From JBOFCO01 sp051646105 (GTDB lineage Bacteria > Pseudomonadota > Alphaproteobacteria > Rhodobacterales > Rhodobacteraceae), in the NCBI GenBank assembly GCA_051646105.1, contig JBOFCO010000030.1, forward strand, positions 1-19,234: a DNA stretch of 19,234 bases, read 5' to 3'. The notes under the pieces are model-generated. The model had not been told where the DNA came from, did not search any database, and worked only from the letters and a program-made list of their open reading frames with translations. Positions 1-4,884 of the stretch are shown here, in pieces (position 1 is the first letter of the stretch; each line of letters begins with the position of its first letter). The position numbers and the translations under genes were made by a program.

Positions 1-227
1 CCCTGCGCGGCGCGGGGGATGTTCTGGGCACGGCGCAATCGGGCCTGCCCCGGTTCCGTATCGCTGATGTGGAACGACAGGCGGGGCTGATGGCGCTGGC
101 GCAAAGCGATGCGCGGGCGCTGCTGGCCACCGATCCCGCCCTGGCCGGAAAACGCGGGCAGGCGGTGCGCATTCTGCTTGCGCTGATGGATCAGGACCGC
201 GCGTTCCGGCTGATTTCCGTAGGGTAA
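1..227 (+). CDS. recG: ATP-dependent DNA helicase RecG, C-terminal fragment
   Basis: RecG is a superfamily 2 helicase that remodels stalled replication forks and branched DNA. Only the last 74 codons are present; the gene is cut by the left edge of the window and reads in the frame starting at base 3. The visible residues begin LRGAGDVLGTAQSGLPRFRIA, which matches the conserved RGPGE/D-hGTxQSGhP motif near the RecG C-terminus (the TRG region of RecG and Mfd). They then follow the usual helical tail (ARALLATDPAL) and end in FRLISVG. The stop is TAA at 225-227. No terminator separates it from the next small gene, but a promoter-like region begins right after the stop. The family assignment is confident although the helicase motifs I-VI lie outside the window. 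Confidence 0.9.
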   Translation, partial: LRGAGDVLGTAQSGLPRFRIADVERQAGLMALAQSDARALLATDPALAGKRGQAVRILLALMDQDRAFRLISVG

Positions 228-246
228 ACCGTCTTTGTTCGCAAAT

Positions 247-261
247 GTTCTTAAAAAGTTC
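247..261 (+). promoter_or_regulatory. LexA-type SOS box (GTTC-N7-GTTC)
   Basis: The sequence GTTCTTAAAAAGTTC is an exact match to GTTC-N7-GTTC, the direct-repeat LexA operator described for Rhodobacter, Caulobacter and other alphaproteobacteria. The spacer is A/T-only. A further GTTC lies 6 bp upstream (237-240), and a GTTCT-N6-AGAAC inverted repeat lies downstream (273-288), so the region is unusually dense in half-sites. The box sits between the recG stop and the 40-residue ORF, just upstream of a -10-like TACAAT at 264-269. LexA binding there would block transcription of the small gene. Binding itself is inferred. Confidence 0.65.
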
Positions 262-263
262 TT

Positions 264-288
264 TACAATGCAGTTCTGAAATGAGAAC
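264..288 (+). promoter_or_regulatory. Probable promoter -10 and start-site inverted repeat
   Basis: TACAAT at 264-269 is a good -10 hexamer. No canonical -35 lies at 16-18 bp spacing, because the GTTC repeats occupy that place. Just after it, GTTCT-GAAATG-AGAAC (273-288) is an inverted repeat that would fall at or just after the transcription start. It could extend the LexA-type operator or form a 5' mRNA hairpin. The transcript would carry a leader of about 40 nt ahead of the ATG at 319. Confidence 0.4.
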
Positions 289-318
289 AATCGGGCAACA
301 AACGCAAGGAGCCCTCAG

Positions 319-441
319 ATGTATGCCGAGATTCGCGCCCTGTTCTCCCGCTGTGCCTCTACCCTGGTGCAGGACATGATCGGTGTGATGTCGCTGATTG
401 TTCTGCTGATGGTGTCCCTGCATTTGCCCAGCTTCGCCTGA
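319..441 (+). CDS. 40-residue single-span membrane peptide, putatively SOS-induced
   Basis: This short ORF has a strong ribosome-binding site (AAGGAG at 306-311, 7 nt before the ATG), which fixes the start. The peptide begins MYAEIRALFSRCASTLVQDM and ends SLHLPSFA. The first 15 residues carry Arg6 and Arg11 and look amphipathic; about residues 18-36 form one hydrophobic segment (IGVMSLIVLLMVSL), predicting an inner-membrane peptide with its N-terminus in the cytoplasm. It has its own promoter region with a GTTC-N7-GTTC box and a strong terminator at 550-586, so it appears to be a single-gene unit. No named family is recognised. Size, topology and the LexA-type box resemble SidA, the 29-residue SOS-induced division inhibitor of Caulobacter, but there is no evident sequence similarity and the function is inference. 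It could also be a small stress membrane protein of another kind. Confidence 0.7.
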   Translation: MYAEIRALFSRCASTLVQDMIGVMSLIVLLMVSLHLPSFA

Positions 442-549
442 CATTCGTTTCTGCCTGCGGTCTGATAAGGGTGCGTCTGTCCCAAGCCACGCACCTTCGG
501 GAATTCCCCGGCGTGTATCCCCCACGCCCTCCCGTCAGAAGCGCGACTG
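442..549 (+). other. Structured 3' untranslated region with two hairpins
   Basis: Between the stop of the 40-residue ORF and its terminator lie two clear stem-loops. The first pairs GGTGCGT (470-476) with ACGCACC (489-495) around a 12-nt loop. The second pairs GGCGTG (510-515) with CACGCC (523-528) around the C-rich loop TATCCCC. A CCCTCCCG stretch follows before the terminator. This could simply protect the mRNA or could be a 3'-UTR-derived small RNA. No known RNA family is recognised and the region holds no convincing gene. Confidence 0.35.
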
Positions 550-586
550 AGCCGCCGCCTTCGTGCAGAAGGTGGCGGCTTTTTTT
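550..586 (+). terminator. Rho-independent terminator of the small membrane peptide gene
   Basis: A 12-bp stem (550-561 pairing with 569-580, one G-T wobble) around a 7-nt loop is followed by a run of T residues (580-586). It ends the + strand transcript before the convergent Fe-S scaffold gene, whose stop lies at 603. The A run preceding the stem on the other strand is short, so it works best in the + direction. Confidence 0.85.
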
Positions 587-602
587 GGCCGGATCATATG
601 GG

Positions 603-1055
603 TCAGGTTGTTGATTTCGCCTCTGCCGCCGCCATGGCTTCCGCCGTGGCTTCCAGTGCCAGCATGATCGAGGCATGCCGGTTGCGGTAATCCCGAGCCG
701 GGAGCAGAACCTCATACCCGTCGAAAGGGGCGGCAGGTACCGGGCCGTCCGACCGCAGCATCTCGGAAAGCTGATCACGGGCGGCTTCGATCTCGGCCCG
801 GCAGCGGCCGATCACGGTGCCCCCCAGGATTGCGGCCGATGCCTGCCCCAGTGCGCAGGCCTTCACATCCTGGCCAAAGTGGGCGATGCGGCCATTTTCA
901 AGCGCCACATCCACCGTTACCGTCGATCCGCACAGCGGGGATCGCCGCCGGGCAGTTGCATCGGGGGCGTCCAGGCGATCGGTCAGCGGAATATCGGCGG
1001 CCAGCGCCAGAATGCGGGCCGAATAAAGCTTGATCAGGTCGCTGTCAGCAGACAT
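603..1055 (-). CDS. NifU/IscU-like iron-sulfur cluster assembly scaffold protein
   Basis: The 150-residue protein has the fold signature of the NifU N-terminal/IscU/SufU family, whose members hold nascent Fe-S clusters before transfer to apoproteins in the cytoplasm. Visible landmarks are LCGSTVTVDV around residue 42 (first ligand Cys) and KACALGQASAAIL around 67, which closely matches the C-x-A-S conserved stretch around the second Cys. The C-terminal RHASIMLALEA aligns with the region holding the third Cys of SufU (R-x-x-C), but Ser129 stands there instead. The Asp usually next to the first Cys (CGD) is also Ser. It is therefore a divergent scaffold-like protein, possibly a carrier or regulator rather than a full scaffold. 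It is transcribed away from hisI, with 63 bp between the two start codons. Confidence 0.8.
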   Translation of the reverse strand: MSADSDLIKLYSARILALAADIPLTDRLDAPDATARRRSPLCGSTVTVDVALENGRIAHFGQDVKACALGQASAAILGGTVIGRCRAEIEAARDQLSEMLRSDGPVPAAPFDGYEVLLPARDYRNRHASIMLALEATAEAMAAAEAKSTT

Positions 1056-1118
1056 GCCTTTCCCCCGCAGTCGTCAGGCGATAGATAGATGCGGTTTCCC
1101 CGAATGCAAAGGCCTGCC

Positions 1119-1478
1119 ATGCCCTTCGATCCGCAAACGCTGGTGTTTTCCGACCAAGGTCTTGTTCCGGTGATCGCCCAGGATCACGCGACGGGGGAGG
1201 TTCTGATGCTGGCCTGGATGAATGCAGGGGCCGTGGCACGAACGCTGGAAACCGGGCGCGTCACCTATTGGTCGCGCTCGCGGCAGGCCTTCTGGGTCAA
1301 GGGCGAAACTTCCGGCCATGTCCAGCATCTGGTCGAGCTCCGCCTGGACTGCGACCGCGACTGCCTTCTGGCGCTGGTGCGGCAGGAAGGTCCGGCCTGC
1401 CATACCAACCGGCGATCCTGTTTCTACACAGCGCTGCGCGACGGCGAGGAAGTGGAAATCCTGGTCCCGATGGTCTAG
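1119..1478 (+). CDS. hisI: Phosphoribosyl-AMP cyclohydrolase HisI
   Basis: HisI opens the adenine ring of phosphoribosyl-AMP in the third step of histidine synthesis. From the ATG at 1119 the protein has 119 residues, the normal length for the single-domain enzyme without a HisE fusion. This start is preferred over in-frame ATGs at 1089 and 1104 because AAAGG at 1108-1112 sits 6 nt ahead. The characteristic blocks are present: YWSRSR (50-55), FWVKGETSGH, the metal-binding DCDRD (77-81: Asp77, Cys78, Asp79, Asp81), and ACHT...SCFY with Cys94, His95 and Cys101, which complete the Mg and Zn sites. No other his gene is nearby. The ccm genes follow after 9 bp, so hisI is probably cotranscribed with cytochrome c maturation. 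Confidence 0.95.
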   Translation: MPFDPQTLVFSDQGLVPVIAQDHATGEVLMLAWMNAGAVARTLETGRVTYWSRSRQAFWVKGETSGHVQHLVELRLDCDRDCLLALVRQEGPACHTNRRSCFYTALRDGEEVEILVPMV

Positions 1479-1487
1479 GGCTGCGGC

Positions 1488-2096
1488 ATGGATCTTGCGG
1501 TCACTGATCTTTCCTGCGCGCGCGGCGGCCTGCCCGTTCTGGCCGGGCTGTCATTTCGGCTTGTCGCCGGGCAGGCGCTGGTGCTGCGCGGCCCGAACGG
1601 TGCGGGCAAGACAACCTTGCTGCGCACACTCGCGGGGCTGCAACCTGCGCTGTCGGGTGCTGTGTCGTTGCCTGCGGACGCCATGGCCTATGCGGGCCAT
1701 GCCGATGGCATCAAGGCCGTGTTGAGCGTGACCGAAAACCTGCGGTTCTGGGCGGATGTGCATGGCGCGGATGGTGTGGAAGACGCGATGGCACGGTTTG
1801 ACCTGACCCGGCTGCGCAACCGCCCCGCAGGCAGCCTGTCGGCAGGGCAAAAGCGGCGGCTGTCGCTGGCGCGACTGGTGCTGACCGGACGGCCCGTGTG
1901 GTTGCTGGATGAACCGACCGTATCGCTGGATACGGCATCGGTTTCCCTGTTTGGCGATGCCGTGCGCGCACATCTGTCGGGCGGCGGGCTGGCGGTGATC
2001 GCCACGCATATTGACCTTGGCGTTGCGGGGGCGGGGGTGCTGGACCTGTCTGCGTTTCGTGCCGAACAGATGCCGATGGCAGAGGTGGGCTGGTGA
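1488..2096 (+). CDS. ccmA: Haem exporter ATP-binding subunit CcmA
   Basis: CcmA is the ATPase of the CcmABCD complex, which releases holo-CcmE (haem-loaded chaperone) during System I cytochrome c maturation at the inner membrane. The 202-residue protein has a complete small ABC domain: Walker A GPNGAGKT (35-42), signature LSAGQ (117-121), Walker B VWLLDE (137-142) and the H-loop in ATH (His174). The length fits the family (about 200-210). It starts 9 bp after hisI. Its stop TGA overlaps the GTG start of ccmB (GTGA), which implies translational coupling and fits a stoichiometric partner. Confidence 0.95.
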   Translation: MDLAVTDLSCARGGLPVLAGLSFRLVAGQALVLRGPNGAGKTTLLRTLAGLQPALSGAVSLPADAMAYAGHADGIKAVLSVTENLRFWADVHGADGVEDAMARFDLTRLRNRPAGSLSAGQKRRLSLARLVLTGRPVWLLDEPTVSLDTASVSLFGDAVRAHLSGGGLAVIATHIDLGVAGAGVLDLSAFRAEQMPMAEVGW

Positions 2097-2749
2097 TCGC
2101 GCTTCTGGTCCGCGACCTGCGTCTGGCTTTTCGCGCGGGGGGCGGCTTCGGTCTTGGGCTGGCGTTCTTTTTGATTGTTACGGTTCTGGTGCCGTTCGGT
2201 GTCGGGCCTGAAGGTGGTACGTTGGCCCGGATCGCGCCGGGCATCCTGTGGGTGGCGGCGCTGCTGGCCTGTCTGCTGTCGCTGGACCGGCTGTTTGCGC
2301 TGGATCATGAAGACGGCTCGCTGGACCTGCTGGCGACATCGCCCTTACCGCTGGAAGGTGTGGTGCTGGTCAAGGCGCTGGCGCACTGGCTGGTGACGGG
2401 GGTGCCGCTGGTGCTGGCTGCGCCGGTGATGGGGCTTTTGCTGCATCTGCCGGGTCCGGGCTACCGGTGGCTGATGGTTTCGCTGCTGGTGGGCAGCCCG
2501 GCACTGTCGATGATCGGTGCCTTTGGCGCGGCACTGACGGTGGGGCTGAAGCGGGGCGGGTTGCTGCTGTCGCTGCTGGTGCTGCCACTTTATGTGCCCA
2601 CGCTGATTTTCGGGGCAGAAGTTGCCCGGCGCGGGGCCGATGGCATGGCGGTGGCAACGCCGCTGGCACTGCTGGGCGGGCTCACGGCGGCGGTCCTGGC
2701 GCTGTTGCCCTTTGCCGCCGCAGCCGCGATCCGCGTCAATTTGCGCTAG
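2093..2749 (+). CDS. ccmB: Haem exporter membrane subunit CcmB
   Basis: CcmB is a six-span inner-membrane protein that pairs with CcmA in the CcmABCD complex. The 218-residue product starts with GTG overlapping the ccmA stop. It opens with the typical cytoplasmic stretch MIALLVRDLRLAFRAGG, then hydrophobic segments interrupted by the conserved loop SLDRLFALDHEDGSLDLLA, which matches the family motif (LD-R-h-F-x-x-D-x-x-D-G-x-L-D/E). Later spans are rich in Leu, Val, Ala and Gly and the protein ends in AAAAAIRVNLR. The length matches the family. A 53-bp gap then precedes ccmC. Confidence 0.94.
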   Translation: MIALLVRDLRLAFRAGGGFGLGLAFFLIVTVLVPFGVGPEGGTLARIAPGILWVAALLACLLSLDRLFALDHEDGSLDLLATSPLPLEGVVLVKALAHWLVTGVPLVLAAPVMGLLLHLPGPGYRWLMVSLLVGSPALSMIGAFGAALTVGLKRGGLLLSLLVLPLYVPTLIFGAEVARRGADGMAVATPLALLGGLTAAVLALLPFAAAAAIRVNLR

Positions 2750-2802
2750 GGCTGACGGGCATTTGAGTTGAGCCGGACCAAGGAAAGGGTTAGCCAGACA
2801 TC

Positions 2803-3531
2803 ATGTCGCTTTGGGAATATGCCAACCCTGTCAAGTTCATGCAGCTCTCTGCCCGGGTGCTGCCTTGGCTGAGCCTTGCGGCCGCACTGTCGCTTGGGGC
2901 GGGGCTGGTCTGGGGGTTTTTCCTGACGCCCGATGCCGAGAATTTCGGGGCCACGGTCAAGGTGCTTTATGTGCATGTTCCCAGCGCGATGATGGCGATC
3001 AACGCCTGGGTGATGATGCTGGTTGCCAGCCTGATCTGGATCATCCGCCGCCACCATGTCAGCGCGCTGGCCGCCCGGGCCGCCGCCCCCGTGGGGATGG
3101 TGATGACGCTGATTGCGCTGATCACCGGTGCGGTCTGGGGCCAGCCGATGTGGAACACCTGGTGGGAATGGGATCCGCGGCTGACATCCTTCCTGATCCT
3201 GTTCCTGTTCTACCTTGGCTATATTGCCCTGTGGGAAGCCGTGGAAAACCCGGATACGGCCGCCGATCTGACATCGGTGCTGTGCCTTGTCGGATCGGTC
3301 TTTGCCATTCTCAGCCGCTATGCGGTGAATTTCTGGAACCAGGGCCTGCATCAGGGGGCCAGCCTGTCGCTGGACGAAAAGGAAAACGTGGCGGATGTGT
3401 TCTGGTATCCGCTGCTGCTGTGCCTGGCAGGCTTTGTGCTGCTGTTTCTGGTGCTTGTGCTTCTGCGCACGCGCACAGAAATCCGTGCGCGGCGTTTGCG
3501 CGCCCTCATCGCGCGGGGGAATGCCGCATGA
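2803..3531 (+). CDS. ccmC: Haem lyase/exporter component CcmC
   Basis: CcmC presents haem to CcmE on the periplasmic side of the inner membrane. The 242-residue protein has six hydrophobic spans and the tryptophan-rich haem-handling motif WGQPMWNTWWEWDPR (about 112-126), the family hallmark. Two periplasmic histidines expected as haem axial ligands are present: His58 in VHVPSA and His183 in GLHQG. The ATG at 2803 is preceded by GGAAAGGGTTAG, a usable but slightly distant ribosome site. It overlaps ccmD by ATGA at 3528-3531. The 53-bp gap after ccmB shows no terminator, so it belongs to the same run. Confidence 0.95.
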   Translation: MSLWEYANPVKFMQLSARVLPWLSLAAALSLGAGLVWGFFLTPDAENFGATVKVLYVHVPSAMMAINAWVMMLVASLIWIIRRHHVSALAARAAAPVGMVMTLIALITGAVWGQPMWNTWWEWDPRLTSFLILFLFYLGYIALWEAVENPDTAADLTSVLCLVGSVFAILSRYAVNFWNQGLHQGASLSLDEKENVADVFWYPLLLCLAGFVLLFLVLVLLRTRTEIRARRLRALIARGNAA

Positions 3532-3689
3532 TGCCAGACATGGGCAAATACGCTGCGACGATCCTGCTTTCCTACGGGGCGACGCTGGTGCTGCTGGCCG
3601 GGATCGTCGGGCTGACCTTATGGCGCGGCGCGCGGGTCAAGCGCGCGCTGGAGGAGGTGGAGCGTGAACAGGGGGTGAAGCGTGGCTAG
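3528..3689 (+). CDS. ccmD: Haem exporter small subunit CcmD
   Basis: CcmD is a small single-span protein that stabilises the CcmABC complex and helps release holo-CcmE. The 53-residue product starts MMPDMGKYAATILLSYGATL; the GKYA-x(4)-SYG pattern and one hydrophobic helix (about residues 10-31) followed by a charged tail (RGARVKRALEEVEREQ) are typical. The start ATG at 3528 overlaps the ccmC stop (ATGA); a second ATG follows immediately. The end overlaps the GTG start of ccmG by 8 bp. Position between ccmC and ccmG strengthens the call, since CcmD sequences are short and poorly conserved. Confidence 0.9.
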   Translation: MMPDMGKYAATILLSYGATLVLLAGIVGLTLWRGARVKRALEEVEREQGVKRG

Positions 3690-4218
3690 GATACCGCTTC
3701 TGGCTGTCATCCCGCCCGTTCTGTTTGCCGGGCTTGCAGCGACCTTTTACCTGGGGATGCAGCGCGCCAATCCCGATGACCTGCCGTCGGCTTTCATCGG
3801 CAAGGATGCCCCGGCTGTGCCTGCGGCGGGCCTGCCGGGGTTTGCGCTTCTGACCGACGCCGACCTGCGCGGCAAGGGCGTGACGGTGGTGAACTTCTGG
3901 GCAAGCTGGTGCCCCCCCTGCCGGGCGGAACATCCGACCTTGCAGGCGATGACCAATGACGGGCTGCGTGTGGCAGGTGTGAATTTCAAGGATGCCGAAG
4001 CGCAGGCGCTTGAGTATCTTGGGGACGAGGGTAACCCCTTCTTTGCCCTCGGCTTCGATCCCAAGGGCCGCACGGCGATTGACTGGGGTGTGACCGCCCC
4101 ACCCGAAACCTTCATTCTGGATGCTGATGGCAAGGTGCTGTTCCGCTTTGCCGGCCCGCTTGTCGGCAGCGACTATGAACAGCGTTTCTTGCCCGCCCTG
4201 AAAGCCGCGCTGGAGTGA
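3682..4218 (+). CDS. ccmG: Thiol:disulfide interchange protein CcmG (DsbE)
   Basis: CcmG is a membrane-anchored periplasmic thioredoxin-like protein that reduces the haem-binding Cys pair of apocytochrome c or its partner CcmH. The 178-residue product starts with GTG at 3682 inside the end of ccmD. Residues about 5-25 (LLAVIPPVLFAGLAATFYLG) form the N-terminal anchor. The active site is FWASWCPPC with Cys77 and Cys80, the standard CcmG/DsbE motif. Further conserved features are VNFKD, DWGVTAPPETF (the cis-Pro loop) and the closing LPALKAALE. The stop TGA overlaps the GTG start of the next ORF. No ccmE, F, H or I gene follows, so the rest of the system lies elsewhere. Confidence 0.94.
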   Translation: MARIPLLAVIPPVLFAGLAATFYLGMQRANPDDLPSAFIGKDAPAVPAAGLPGFALLTDADLRGKGVTVVNFWASWCPPCRAEHPTLQAMTNDGLRVAGVNFKDAEAQALEYLGDEGNPFFALGFDPKGRTAIDWGVTAPPETFILDADGKVLFRFAGPLVGSDYEQRFLPALKAALE

Positions 4219-4565
4219 CCGCACCGGTTGCCGTCACGGCTCTTGCAACCTTACTTTGCATGGCACAGGCGGCATTTGCCGAAGGTCCGAAGCCTGAATA
4301 TTCAGTGGAGTGTTCGAGCGGGTCGGCAGAACAGGCGATGCCCCGTGACCCGCCCGCGCTGATGAACGATTTTGTGCGGCTTGACCCCATGCCCGATGGC
4401 GCGCTGGTGTTGTCGACCTGTGATGAATTACCCGCAGAAACTGGGGATGCGGTCATTTTTGATTTTGACAGGTTTGGCGAGGTGCCCACACTGCTTGTGT
4501 CACGGAACAGCTCGCCAGAGGTATGGTGCCAGTATTTCAATGACTACGACATTTATCCGTGCTGA
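4215..4565 (+). CDS. Small secreted cysteine-containing protein coupled to ccmG
   Basis: The 116-residue ORF starts with GTG inside the ccmG stop (GTGA), the same coupling seen between ccmA and ccmB. The first 22 residues (MTAPVAVTALATLLCMAQAAFA) look like a signal peptide cut after AFA, although the n-region has no Lys or Arg. The mature part is acidic and has four Cys: one in VECSS, one in STCDE, one in VWCQYF and one as the last residue (YPC). That suggests a disulfide-bonded periplasmic protein. I recognise no family. Codon use is slightly richer in A/T than the ccm genes (TTA, AGG present). Context suggests a thiol-related or accessory role, but this is inference. It could also be a lineage-specific secreted protein that merely uses the operon. 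Confidence 0.6.
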   Translation: MTAPVAVTALATLLCMAQAAFAEGPKPEYSVECSSGSAEQAMPRDPPALMNDFVRLDPMPDGALVLSTCDELPAETGDAVIFDFDRFGEVPTLLVSRNSSPEVWCQYFNDYDIYPC

Positions 4566-4705
4566 CCTGCGGCAGCGATCATGGCGCGCGTTTTACGTTA
4601 TGGGCCGCACCCGACGCGGAAGCGAAATGCGCAGCGCATGGCGGCCTGGCCGACTGAACAGCATTCAAGACAAGACGAGAGGGTTATCGCGACTGACCGG
4701 ACAGG

Positions 4706-4795
4706 TCAGAATTTCCCCGTGCCCGACAGGGCTAGGACCAGCAGCGCGGCCAGTTCCATGATCACGATTGGCGAGAGGGGAAACACGAATTTCAT
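4706..4795 (-). CDS. Possible 29-residue hydrophobic peptide
   Basis: On the minus strand an ATG at 4795 opens a 29-codon frame. It begins MKFVFPLSPIVIMELAALLV, continues LALSGTGKF and ends in TGA. The product is one hydrophobic helix (about residues 8-24) with Lys at both ends, and about three quarters of its codons end in G or C, as in neighbouring genes. Against it, no good ribosome-binding site lies upstream (the sequence before ATG is GTCACGGCC), no promoter is obvious, and it follows the acnA terminator. It may be a real small membrane peptide or chance. Confidence 0.3.
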   Translation of the reverse strand: MKFVFPLSPIVIMELAALLVLALSGTGKF

Positions 4796-4823
4796 GGCCG
4801 TGACGCTAGTGTTTCCGGATGAA

Positions 4824-4858
4824 GAAAAGAAGAGGGGACCGTGCGGTGCACGGCCCCC
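4824..4858 (-). terminator. Terminator of acnA
   Basis: The stem pairs 4834-4844 with 4848-4858 around a 3-nt loop. The one non-standard pair (4838/4854) is A-C on the + strand but U-G on the minus-strand RNA, which favours minus-strand use. On that strand the stem is followed by TCTTCTTTTC. It lies about 27 bp after the acnA stop. Confidence 0.75.
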
Positions 4859-4884
4859 CGCTGTGGATAATCTGTGGATCGTTT

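Larger units (their letters stand above)
4566..4884. other. Intergenic region between the ccm run and acnA
   Basis: This 319-bp stretch separates convergent genes. It holds the acnA terminator (4824-4858) and a possible 29-residue peptide gene on the minus strand (4706-4795). It also has a small CTGACC/GGTCAG hairpin (4693-4709) without a T run, and two CTGTGGAT direct repeats (4861-4868 and 4872-4879), the first giving a TTATCCACA DnaA-type 9-mer on the minus strand. No clear terminator for the ccm run is visible. The + strand reading frame spanning it is not convincing as a gene. Confidence 0.5.

Noticed and set aside
442..586. Rhodobacter cuckoo-type (CcsR/CcaF1-like) sRNA
   Set aside because: The defining CCUCCUCCC loop motif and an upstream DUF1127 gene are absent, so only a generic structured 3' region is claimed.
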